64,000 nucleotides of DNA from NCBI RefSeq assembly GCF_048595595.1, contig NZ_CP184347.1. One strand, given 5' to 3'. The position numbers and the translations under genes are program-made. Positions within the stretch are counted from its first letter, which is position 1; each line of letters starts with the position of its first letter. A model generated the notes under the pieces. It was given only the letters and a program-made list of their open reading frames with translations. It was not told the DNA's origin and searched no databases. Positions 1-7,337 of this stretch are shown here, piece after piece. This DNA comes from Bacteroides pyogenes_A (GTDB lineage Bacteria > Bacteroidota > Bacteroidia > Bacteroidales > Bacteroidaceae).

Positions 1-1
1 A

Positions 2-634
2 ATGACATCCTTCCTTGAAAAAGAACATTATGTGGTGGAGAGCGCAAACACGTATCAAGGCGCTCTCTCGAAGGTGGCAGACTACGATTACGACTGTATT
101 TTGCTGGACATCATGCTGCCCGACGGAAATGGGATAGACCTGCTGAAAGAGTTGCAGAAAATAAAGAAAAACCAGAACGTCATCATCATTTCCGCCAAAG
201 ATTCGGTGGAAGATAAAGTAGCCGGACTGGAGATCGGAGCGGACGACTATCTGTCGAAACCCTTCCATCTGGCCGAACTCAACGCCCGCATACGAAGCGT
301 ATTCAGACGGAAAGACCTGCAGGGAGATACGCTCGTCAGGTTAGAAAACGTAACGGTGAACCCCACCACGCACGAAGCTTATGTAGACGGAAACAAGCTC
401 GAGCTGAACAGGAAAGAGTACAATATCCTGCTATACTTTATGACAAGACCCAACCACCTGATAGACAAAGCAGTGCTTGCCGAAGCCGTTTGGGGAGACC
501 ACATCGACCAGGCAGACAACTTCGACTTCATATATACCCAAGTGAAAAACCTCCGGAAAAAGATGAACGAAGCCGGAGCCGGAATCGAAATCAAGGCCGT
601 CTACGGACTTGGCTACAAACTCGCATTACGATGA
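2..634 (+). CDS. OmpR/PhoB-family response regulator (5' end cut off)
   Basis: DNA-binding half of a two-component system. The visible 210 residues hold most of a receiver domain: the phospho-acceptor is Asp36 in LLDIMLPDG and the conserved Lys86 lies in SKPF. A winged-helix output domain follows from about residue 112 to 208. A complete family member would have about 15-20 more N-terminal residues with the acidic pair, so the ATG at position 2 is internal and the true start lies upstream of the window. The stop overlaps the kinase start by four bases (ATGA), so the two genes are translationally coupled. The family assignment is firm. The regulon is unknown, but the secreted PepSY-like genes just downstream are natural candidates. 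Confidence 0.93.
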   Translation: MTSFLEKEHYVVESANTYQGALSKVADYDYDCILLDIMLPDGNGIDLLKELQKIKKNQNVIIISAKDSVEDKVAGLEIGADDYLSKPFHLAELNARIRSVFRRKDLQGDTLVRLENVTVNPTTHEAYVDGNKLELNRKEYNILLYFMTRPNHLIDKAVLAEAVWGDHIDQADNFDFIYTQVKNLRKKMNEAGAGIEIKAVYGLGYKLALR

Positions 635-1905
635 GACTGCTCCACCGCATCACCCTGCACATATCCATCGCCCTGCTGCTGCTCTTTGCCGTATGGGCTA
701 CGTTGTTCTACTACATCATCGTGGACGAAATCAACGACGAAACCGACGACTCGCTCGAAGAATACTCCGAATACATCATCAGGCGCGCCCTCACCGGAGA
801 AAAGCTACCCGAAAACGACAACGGCACAAACAACAGCTATCACATCAGCAAAGTGACTCGCGAATATGCCTTACAGACACCTTCCACAGAGTTTCTCGAC
901 CAAACGGTTTATATCGACTCAAAGAATGAGACGGAGCCGGCACGCATCTACAAAACCATCTTCAGAGACAAGGAAGACAACTACTATCAGCTTACCGTAA
1001 TATTCCCCGCATTCGAGAAAAAAGACCTGAAAGAAACGATCTTATACTGGCTAATCCTGCTGTATGTCCTGCTTCTGGTCTCTATAATCATCCTCAATGT
1101 TTTCGTCCACCGCCGCAGCCTGAAGCCCTTGTACACGATGCTCAAATGGCTCGACAGCGTGCAGCTTTCCAACACTCCTCCCCTGCTCGAGGTGGACACC
1201 GACATCACCGAATTCCGCAAACTTTCGGAAGCCTTGACCCGGAACGCCTGCCGGAATGCGGAGATATACGAGCAGCAAAGCTTATTCATCGCACACGCCT
1301 CGCACGAGCTGCAAACGCCTATCGCCATTGCACAGAACCGTCTCGAAATGCTATCGGACGACCCCGCCCTGACCGAAGCGCAACTGTCGCAAATACTCAA
1401 GACGAAGCAGGCCGTAGAAAGCCTATCGAAGCTGAACAAAACACTGCTGTTACTCGCCAAGATAGAGAACCAGCAATTCCCGGAAAGCGGACAGATCGAC
1501 GTGCAAAAGTTCCTTGCCCCCATATTGGAGAACTTCGCCGATGCGTACCGGCATCTCGGCATCCGGTGCACGGTGGAGAAAAAAGAGAAAACAAACATCC
1601 GCATGAACGAGATGCTCGCAACCATATTGTTCAACAACCTGATTAAGAACGCATACGTCCACAACCGCCCAAACGGCAGCATACATGTGCAGCTGACCGC
1701 CCGCACCATACGCTTCTCGAACACCGCTGCGGGCGAACCGCTCGATGCCGGGCTTATCTTCCGGAGGTTCTACCGGAAAACTTCGAACGGGGCCGGCACA
1801 GGATTGGGATTGGCGCTTGTACACGCCATCTGCAAAATCTATAACATCGAGATCGACTACTTCTTCGAAGAAGGATATCATCATTTCGAACTGAGAATTG
1901 CTTAA
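631..1905 (+). CDS. Membrane sensor histidine kinase
   Basis: Sensor kinase of 424 residues that should phosphorylate the upstream regulator. I start it at the ATG in the ATGA overlap because a membrane helix begins within ten residues; the frame is open further upstream but that part lies inside the regulator. Order: helix about 8-30, a periplasmic loop of about 100 residues rich in acidic and aromatic residues, a second helix (ILYWLILLYVLLLVS), a linker without a clear HAMP signature, HisKA with phospho-acceptor His225 in ASHELQTP, the N box (NNLIKNAYVHN) and a final G box (GTGLGLALV). The ATP-binding domain is short and compact. The signal is not predictable from sequence. Confidence 0.93.
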   Translation: MRLLHRITLHISIALLLLFAVWATLFYYIIVDEINDETDDSLEEYSEYIIRRALTGEKLPENDNGTNNSYHISKVTREYALQTPSTEFLDQTVYIDSKNETEPARIYKTIFRDKEDNYYQLTVIFPAFEKKDLKETILYWLILLYVLLLVSIIILNVFVHRRSLKPLYTMLKWLDSVQLSNTPPLLEVDTDITEFRKLSEALTRNACRNAEIYEQQSLFIAHASHELQTPIAIAQNRLEMLSDDPALTEAQLSQILKTKQAVESLSKLNKTLLLLAKIENQQFPESGQIDVQKFLAPILENFADAYRHLGIRCTVEKKEKTNIRMNEMLATILFNNLIKNAYVHNRPNGSIHVQLTARTIRFSNTAAGEPLDAGLIFRRFYRKTSNGAGTGLGLALVHAICKIYNIEIDYFFEEGYHHFELRIA

Positions 1906-2319
1906 AGAGCAATGAAGCCATTAAAGCTCCCAAGCAAGAAACTGACTTTCAGCCGATAACTCCCTTTGCCGTACCCGCCACGATGGCAGTTTGCAAGCAA
2001 CAGACCGGAGTTTAGCCAATCAGCGAGATAGAAACAATTGGCATCGATACAGTTTTTAAGCAAGAGACCGGAGTTTAGCCTCCTGAGAACAAAAGCAAGA
2101 AAGAAAGAAAAAAGATTGACCGAAGGTACGACGGCTGCCGAAAATAAAATTACTGAAAACAAAAGCGAGGAAGAAGGAAGAAGGTGGAAAGCGATCCGGC
2201 ATAGAATGCAATAAAAATAGTTAAAAACCTTATGTCTGAAGCAAAATAGGCAGAAATTCCAAAATCTTTTCAGTTTTGCCTCACAACTTTGCATCATAAA
2301 CAATTAAATAGAACAAAGT
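1906..2319. other. Intergenic stretch with imperfect ~64-bp repeats
   Basis: No gene is supported in these 414 bases. Three related blocks begin near 1931, 1995 and 2058. The last two share AGACCGGAGTTTAGCC at their right ends, and the first is a degraded version. An A/G-rich tract follows (about 2090-2200). Promoter elements for the next gene should lie near 2270-2300, but no clean consensus match was found. Confidence 0.6.
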
Positions 2320-2766
2320 ATGAAAAGAATTATTTTATTGGCGATTACCGCTTTAACTATGACATTTACTTTCACAGCCAAAGCCGACAACTCAAAACCC
2401 GTACGCTTTGAAAACCTGCCCGAAAACTCGCAGAAATTCGTCCGCACTCACTTTAAAGGAACCGAGATATCGTACATCAAACAGGAAAGCGACTTCTTCT
2501 TATGGAAGTCTTACGACCTCTTCTTCGTCAACGGAAGCAAAATAGAGTTCGACCGGAAAGGAAATTGGGAAGAAGTAGACTGCATGAGAGACGAGGTTCC
2601 CGCCGCCATCGTACCCGCCGCCATCACGACCTACATAAACCGGAACCATGCCGGAATGAAAATCGTGAAAATCAGCCGGAACAGCAAAGAGTATGAGGTG
2701 AAACTGAACAACGGCATAGAAATCAAGTTCGACAAGAGGTTTAACGTGATAGAATATGATAATTAA
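2320..2766 (+). CDS. Secreted PepSY-like protein (PF11396 type)
   Basis: Small exported protein of 148 residues: a signal peptide (hydrophobic 4-18, cleavage likely after AKA) followed by one PepSY-like/BLIP-like domain. Family hallmarks seen are the start motif 'LPENSQKFVRTHF', a central DLFFVNGSKIEFDRKGNWEEVDC segment given here only in part as FDRKGNW, and a second half-repeat ending EIKFDKRFNVIEYDN. Function of the family is not settled. Members are often encoded beside two-component systems in Bacteroides, and here the gene sits 414 bases after a kinase. A periplasmic modulator or sensor role is an inference. Its last codons are duplicated in the downstream spacer (see the repeat at 2741-2833). 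Confidence 0.82.
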   Translation: MKRIILLAITALTMTFTFTAKADNSKPVRFENLPENSQKFVRTHFKGTEISYIKQESDFFLWKSYDLFFVNGSKIEFDRKGNWEEVDCMRDEVPAAIVPAAITTYINRNHAGMKIVKISRNSKEYEVKLNNGIEIKFDKRFNVIEYDN

Positions 2767-2833
2767 CCAACCGGCACACAGCCAAATCGGTTACCACGTC
2801 ATTGCTTAACGTGATAGAATATGATAATTAACC
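2741..2833 (+). repeat. Perfect 28-bp direct repeat, 65-bp period
   Basis: The 28 bases at 2741-2768 (from TTAACGTGAT to AATTAACC) recur exactly at 2806-2833. The first copy is the last codons, stop and first spacer bases of the PepSY-like gene; the second lies in the gap before the next gene. The bases between are not repeated. This reads as a recent local duplication of the gene end. Confidence 0.95.
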
Positions 2834-2851
2834 CTAAAAAACCATTGAATT

Positions 2852-3706
2852 ATGAAAGCTAAAATTCTTTTATTAGCAGTAATGTTGGGCGGTTTTGCGC
2901 TCTACGGATGCGACAGTGACGACAACAAAGGAAAAGAGGCCTCTGCAAAGTATCAGGAGGCGCTTAAGGCCAAGCACCCGAATGCACAGCAGATAAGCTG
3001 GGAGAAGAAAGGCGATTATTTCGTGGCGGAATTCCGCCGTAACGACCCGCAAGGCGAAGCCGAATCATGGTTCGACTTACTTGCCGAATGGAAGATGACG
3101 GTGACGGAAATCAACTATCAATCCTTGCCGCAGGCAGTCATCAACGCATTCAAAGCAAGCCCGTATGCCCAATGGCGTATCGACGACATCAAAATGGTGG
3201 AACGGAACAATATGGAAGTGATCTACGTGATAGAGGCAGAGCAGAAGGCGGAAGAATACGACCTCTATTTCACGGCAGCAGGCGTATTGGTGAAAGCCGT
3301 TCCCGATAAGGATGAGAACGATGGAGACAAGTTTATCTCCGGACAAGCCACCGCAAAGATACACGAGGCAATCAACAAGCGATATCCGCAGGCAAGAATC
3401 CTCGACATCGAATACGAAGACAAGATGATCGAAGTGGAAATCATCGACGGAACCGCTCGCCGTGAAGTATTTCTGAGCCTCGAAGGCACATGGCTGCGTA
3501 CGAAGACAGAAATACAGGCTAAGGATGTTCCTCGCAAGATTTTCCTCCTATTGAAGAAATCGGAATTCGGAGCCTACCCGATTGACGATGTCGACTTCTT
3601 CGAAACTCCGGATGAAGAGTACTATCTCTTCGAGCTTGAAGCTGAGCCTGAAGATATTCTTGTAAAGATACTAACAGACGGAACAATCGTTGCATTAAAG
3701 CCATGA
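2852..3706 (+). CDS. Lipoprotein with two PepSY-like domains
   Basis: Exported lipoprotein of 284 residues. The signal ends in a lipobox with Cys20 (LYGC) followed by an acidic DSDDN, so the protein is probably carried to the outer membrane. Two PepSY-like units follow, about 30-150 and 160-284. Each opens with an alanine-rich helix (KYQEALKAKHPNAQQISWE; AKIHEAINKRYPQARILDIEYED, partial) and has the conserved motif in which a Trp follows a short acidic strand (SWFDLLAEWKMT, EGTWLRTKTEI). With the preceding gene it makes three PepSY-like domains behind one two-component system. No enzyme motif was seen. The likely role is binding in the envelope, which is inference. Confidence 0.82.
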   Translation: MKAKILLLAVMLGGFALYGCDSDDNKGKEASAKYQEALKAKHPNAQQISWEKKGDYFVAEFRRNDPQGEAESWFDLLAEWKMTVTEINYQSLPQAVINAFKASPYAQWRIDDIKMVERNNMEVIYVIEAEQKAEEYDLYFTAAGVLVKAVPDKDENDGDKFISGQATAKIHEAINKRYPQARILDIEYEDKMIEVEIIDGTARREVFLSLEGTWLRTKTEIQAKDVPRKIFLLLKKSEFGAYPIDDVDFFETPDEEYYLFELEAEPEDILVKILTDGTIVALKP

Positions 3707-3766
3707 ACGGCTGGTTAATACACCACTTCATGCAGTAGAGAACCTGCGTGTATAAAGAAATATGGG

Positions 3767-3818
3767 AAGTACCGTTTCAACCCGCCGCAAACCGGGGGGC
3801 AGAGCGGTACTTTCTTTT
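3767..3818 (+). terminator. Possible terminator hairpin
   Basis: AAGTACCG (3767-3774) pairs with CGGTACTT (3805-3812) around a GC-rich 30-base loop, and TCTTTT follows. It sits 60 bases after the PepSY lipoprotein stop, as expected for the end of that transcript. Confidence 0.55.
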
Positions 3819-3997
3819 CATTTAAAGCCAATCACCGGAAGCAATGCGTTGTTTGGTTGCAGTAAAAGCAGCATTCTCTTTCCACTTAAAGATAAATAGA
3901 CGGCTGCGGCAAAGAAAAAGCGGATCAATCTTCCGTTTTCTCTCCCGGATTTTGTATTTTTGTCTTTCATAACGTAAATACACGAAGGAAAGAGTCA

Positions 3998-4450
3998 ATG
4001 AGAATCGTAATTCAACGGGTAAGCCGCGCATCGGTCACCATCAATGGGGAATGTAAATCGGCTATCGAACAGGGAATGTTGATATTAGTGGGTATCGAAG
4101 AAGCCGATGGAACGGAGGATATCGACTGGCTCTGCCGGAAGACCGTCAACCTCCGCATATTCGACGACGAAAACGGAGTGATGAACAAGTCGATACTGGA
4201 AACGGGAGGAGACATACTCGTCATCAGCCAGTTCACACTGCACGCCTCTACCCGCAAAGGGAACCGACCTTCGTACATCAAAGCCGCCAAACCGGAGGTA
4301 TCCGTCCCTCTCTACGAAGCGTTTTGCCGGAAACTGAGCGCTGCGCTGGGAAAAGAAGTGGGCACAGGCTCTTTCGGAGCCGATATGAAGGTGGAGCTTC
4401 TGAACGACGGACCGGTAACGATTTGCATAGACAGTAAAAACAAAGAATAG
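3998..4450 (+). CDS. dtd: D-aminoacyl-tRNA deacylase
   Basis: Hydrolyses D-amino acids mischarged onto tRNA, a cytosolic proofreading enzyme acting as a dimer. The protein has the usual length (150 residues) and begins MRIVIQRVSRASV as in the family. The SQFTL motif lies in the middle (VISQFTLHASTRKGNRPSY), and the C-terminal Gly-Pro motif that reaches across to the partner subunit is in NDGPVTICID. It starts a compact cluster: the MazG-type gene begins two bases after its stop. A -7 like TATTTTTG (3955-3962) lies about 35 bases upstream of the ATG, without a clear -33 box. Confidence 0.95.
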   Translation: MRIVIQRVSRASVTINGECKSAIEQGMLILVGIEEADGTEDIDWLCRKTVNLRIFDDENGVMNKSILETGGDILVISQFTLHASTRKGNRPSYIKAAKPEVSVPLYEAFCRKLSAALGKEVGTGSFGADMKVELLNDGPVTICIDSKNKE

Positions 4451-4452
4451 AG

Positions 4453-4791
4453 ATGACGATAAAAGAGGCTCAACAACAGGTAGACGCATGGGTGAAGCAA
4501 TACGGAGTGCGCTATTTCAGCGAACTGACCAACATGGCGGTATTGACCGAGGAAGTCGGCGAACTGGCACGTGTCATGGCGCGCAAATACGGCGACCAGT
4601 CGTTCAAACCCGGTGAAAAGGAGAATCTGGACGAAGAAATGGCGGATGTGCTCTGGGTACTCATCTGCCTTGCCAATCAGACGGGAGTAGACCTGACCGA
4701 TGCTCTGCTGAAAAGCATGGAAAAGAAAACGAATCGAGATAATCAAAGACATATAAATAATCCAAAACTGAAAGATCATGGAGGAAAATAA
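4453..4791 (+). CDS. MazG-like nucleotide pyrophosphohydrolase
   Basis: All-alpha NTP pyrophosphatase of 112 residues, the single-domain MazG/dUTPase-like type. The metal-binding acidic helices are visible: LTEEVGELARVMAR (EExxE) and DEEMADVLWVLICLAN (ExxD). It probably clears non-canonical or excess nucleoside triphosphates; the exact substrate cannot be read from sequence. It is embedded between dtd (2-base gap) and deoC, whose start lies 14 bases inside this gene, so the three are co-translated. All three products would deal with aberrant building blocks or nucleoside salvage. Confidence 0.9.
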   Translation: MTIKEAQQQVDAWVKQYGVRYFSELTNMAVLTEEVGELARVMARKYGDQSFKPGEKENLDEEMADVLWVLICLANQTGVDLTDALLKSMEKKTNRDNQRHINNPKLKDHGGK

Positions 4792-5680
4792 CTTGAAAGA
4801 CAACAAATATCTGGCTACTCTGGCCAAGTATGACACCGGTCTGAAGGATGCGGATGTAGCAGCCCGCGTAGCGGAACTGACAGAGAAGAAGGTTCCGGAG
4901 AACAATACCGGAGAGGTGAAGAAGTTCCTGTTCAACTGCATCGACCTCACTACGCTGAACACCACAGACAGCGATGAAAGCGTAATGCGACTCACTGAAA
5001 AAGTGAACGAATTCGACAACGCATTCCCCGATCTGAAAAACGTGGCAGCCATCTGCGTGTATCCGAACTTTGCCGCCATCGTAAAGAACACGCTCGAAGT
5101 AGACGGAGTAAACATCGCTTGCGTATCAGCGGGATTTCCCTCTTCGCAGACCTTTATCGAGGTGAAAATAGCCGAAACATCGCTTGCCGTTGCCGACGGA
5201 GCGGACGAGATAGACATCGTTCTCTCGGTCGGCAAGTTCCTGAGCGGCGACTACGAAACAATGTGCGACGAAATCGAAGAACTGAAGGAGGCTTGCAAAG
5301 AAAGCCATTTGAAGGTGATTCTCGAAACGGGTGCGCTGAAGAGTGCCGCTAACATCAAAAAGGCCTCTCTCCTATCCATGTATGCAGGAGCCGACTTCAT
5401 CAAGACTTCCACAGGCAAGCAACAGCCGGCAGCCACTCCGGAAGCGGCTTACGCGATGTGCGAAGCCATCAGAGACTATCACGAAAAGACAGGGCGCAAA
5501 GTGGGATTCAAGCCCGCAGGAGGAATCAATACGGTGCACGATGCCATTGTCTACTACACCATCGTAAAAGAAGTGCTTGGAGAAGAATGGCTGACGAACA
5601 AGCTGTTCCGTCTGGGCACAAGCCGCTTGGCAAACCTGTTGCTCTCGGACATCAAAGGGGAAGAAATCAAATTCTTCTAA
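4778..5680 (+). CDS. deoC: Deoxyribose-phosphate aldolase
   Basis: Cleaves 2-deoxyribose 5-phosphate to glyceraldehyde 3-phosphate and acetaldehyde in deoxynucleoside breakdown. This is a class I (Schiff-base) aldolase: the reactive Lys is in DFIKTSTGK and the assisting Lys is in VGFKPAGGI, as in Escherichia coli DeoC. At 300 residues it exceeds the short 220-260-residue forms by an N-terminal helical extension of roughly 45 residues, common in Bacteroidota. The start overlaps the preceding gene by 14 bases and has GGAGG-like purines nearby within the coding sequence. A strong hairpin follows the stop. Confidence 0.96.
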   Translation: MEENNLKDNKYLATLAKYDTGLKDADVAARVAELTEKKVPENNTGEVKKFLFNCIDLTTLNTTDSDESVMRLTEKVNEFDNAFPDLKNVAAICVYPNFAAIVKNTLEVDGVNIACVSAGFPSSQTFIEVKIAETSLAVADGADEIDIVLSVGKFLSGDYETMCDEIEELKEACKESHLKVILETGALKSAANIKKASLLSMYAGADFIKTSTGKQQPAATPEAAYAMCEAIRDYHEKTGRKVGFKPAGGINTVHDAIVYYTIVKEVLGEEWLTNKLFRLGTSRLANLLLSDIKGEEIKFF

Positions 5681-5685
5681 ACAAC

Positions 5686-5732
5686 GCGAGCCTGTTTCCG
5701 CCGATATGGGTAAACGGCTGAAACAGGCTCGC
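5686..5732 (+). terminator. Strong hairpin after deoC
   Basis: GCGAGCCTGTTTC (5686-5698) is exactly complementary to GAAACAGGCTCGC (5720-5732), with further GCCG/CGGC pairing in the loop. There is no good T-run after it, so it may be an mRNA 3' end stabiliser or a factor-dependent terminator rather than a simple intrinsic terminator. Confidence 0.65.
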
Positions 5733-6211
5733 ACAACTTATACACGGCACACCCGAACCATGTCGCACGGGTTTTCCAATCGCATCCACCTCTTTCGCAA
5801 AGAAAGTCTTACCATTTTTCTGCAACGCAAGCCTCATCGCTTCTGCAACCAAAATCTTTTTACTTCCACAACGAAAGCCTCATCGCTTCTGCAAAGAAAA
5901 GCCTTATCGCTTTTCCATAACGAAAAGTCCTATGAATCTGCCTTAGCTGCCGTTTTCATTACCGAAAAGTGAACAAAAGCGTCATACAAGATACAAGCAA
6001 ATATCAATGTACGGTTACAATAAGTGGTTAGGCGCATACACGGCTTCTGCATCCGAACCGGTTTATCCATATTTCTATGTCTTCGAAACAGAATATAAAG
6101 GTAATGGTCACGGACTTGAAAGCTGTTTCATCAACTCTACCATGCTTGCTACTGACTCATGCGAGCGGATGATTTCCTCCTTTTCTTCTAATGTGTAATG
6201 CCTATACATAA
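5733..6211. other. Intergenic stretch with short repeats and a possible gene remnant
   Basis: No intact gene is supported. GCCTCATCGCTTCTGCAA occurs at 5831-5848 and 5877-5894, with a decayed copy starting at 5901. From 5975 to 6200 both strands contain short protein-like stretches: on the minus strand a 28-residue run reads TLEEKEEIIRSHESVASM... before a stop, and on the plus strand 6007-6198 is open for 63 residues. Neither has an upstream signal or a family I recognise. A decayed gene or transposon end is possible. Confidence 0.4.
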
Positions 6212-6262
6212 TGCCCCCCAAAAGTTTTCCGTCTAACTTTTGGGGGGCACTCTATTTTTTGA
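6212..6262 (+). terminator. Intrinsic terminator (15-bp perfect stem)
   Basis: TGCCCCCCAAAAGTT (6212-6226) pairs exactly with AACTTTTGGGGGGCA (6235-6249) around an 8-base loop, followed by CTCTATTTTTTG. The T-rich side is on the plus strand, so it stops plus-strand transcripts before the convergent synthase gene ending at 6273. Confidence 0.85.
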
Positions 6263-6272
6263 CATGCAAGCG

Positions 6273-7250
6273 CTATTTTTCGCGCTCCACTACATAATCC
6301 AAGAAGCTGTTCAAAGCCTCCGATACATCGGGCAATGAGGGCATGGAAGCAAGAATGTCCGCAGCCTTTTGCCTATATCCCTCCATCGTCCTGAAAGCAT
6401 ATTCGATACCTCCTTTTTCTTTGGTAAAAGATACCAGAAACTCTATTTCGGCGGGAGTGGCCACTCCATCTTTCACCCGGATAGCCGTTTCCACTGCTTT
6501 CGGATCTTCGGTGGTATTCAATACATAGAGCACCGGAAGCGTCAGCTTCCCCTCCTCCATATCGTTTCCTGTCGGTTTACCGATTTCCTTGCTATCGGAA
6601 TAGTCGAAAATATCGTCTTTGATCTGAAAACAGATTCCGATATACTCGCCCAGCAGACGCGCTTTTTCAACCTCCTTCTCTCCCGCTCCCATCGACAAAA
6701 CTGCGGCTTTGGTACAAGCGGCAAACAACGCAGCCGTCTTTTTACGGATTACGTCGAAATAAACGGTCTCGGAGAAGGTATGTGTGCTTACATTCGACAA
6801 CTGAAGCAGTTCGCCGTCGGCAAGATCCTGCCCCAGTGAAGAAATCACCTGAATGATATCGTGGCTCATCGTAAGCCCTGCGTGCACCAGACTGGTAGCC
6901 AACAGATAATCACCGGTAAGTACCGCCACTTTATTGTTAAAGCTGGCGTTTACCGAAAGCTGCCCCCTGCGTTCGGAACTTTCGTCCACCACATCGTCGT
7001 GCACGAGGCTTGCAGTATGAAGAAGTTCGAGCGAAACGGCAGCATGAAGCGTAGAAGGGCGTATACAACCGTAGAGGCGTGCCACCAGTAAAGAAAGTAT
7101 AGGGCGCATCATCTTGCCATTCCTCTGACGTATGTGAGCAATCACACTATCGAGCAATGTGTTCGAGCTGGAAAGAGAGCTGTCAAAAAGCTTTTTGAAG
7201 TCGGCCAGCTCGTTAATAATCGGTTTCTTGATGAGAGAGACACTGTCCAT
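6273..7250 (-). CDS. Polyprenyl diphosphate synthase (octaprenyl/solanesyl type)
   Basis: Trans-isoprenyl chain elongase of 325 residues making the all-trans side chain for menaquinone. Both aspartate-rich motifs are intact: LVHDDVVDESSERRG (first, with the trailing RRG) and FQIKDDIFDYSD (second). The small residues before the first motif fit a long-chain product, but chain length cannot be set from sequence. I start it at the ATG at 7248-7250 (MDSVSLIKKP); the frame is open 69 bases further upstream, but that part is hydrophobic and lies in the promoter region. It is transcribed divergently from polA with an 87-base gap. TACTTTTG on the minus strand (7269-7276) is a plausible -7 box. Confidence 0.92.
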   Translation of the reverse strand: MDSVSLIKKPIINELADFKKLFDSSLSSSNTLLDSVIAHIRQRNGKMMRPILSLLVARLYGCIRPSTLHAAVSLELLHTASLVHDDVVDESSERRGQLSVNASFNNKVAVLTGDYLLATSLVHAGLTMSHDIIQVISSLGQDLADGELLQLSNVSTHTFSETVYFDVIRKKTAALFAACTKAAVLSMGAGEKEVEKARLLGEYIGICFQIKDDIFDYSDSKEIGKPTGNDMEEGKLTLPVLYVLNTTEDPKAVETAIRVKDGVATPAEIEFLVSFTKEKGGIEYAFRTMEGYRQKAADILASMPSLPDVSEALNSFLDYVVEREK

Positions 7251-7337
7251 CCATACACTATTTGGACACAAAAGTAATAATAAAACGGTTAATACCGTAT
7301 TTTTTTGTACTTTTACCATGAAAAATTAAGTTATTCT

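Noticed and set aside
2741..2833. CRISPR-like geometry (28-base repeat, 37-base spacer) here and at 31879 and 47763
   Set aside because: Only two or three copies each, unrelated repeat sequences, one copy is coding, spacers at 47763 are also related to each other, and no cas genes were seen.
6034..6050. Near match between GCATACACGGCTTCTGC here and CACATACGGCTTCTGC at 40126-40141, considered as a shared mobile remnant
   Set aside because: Too short and without matching flanks; could be chance.
6007..6198. 63-codon plus-strand frame as a small gene
   Set aside because: No ribosome-binding or promoter signal and no family; kept only as a possible remnant.
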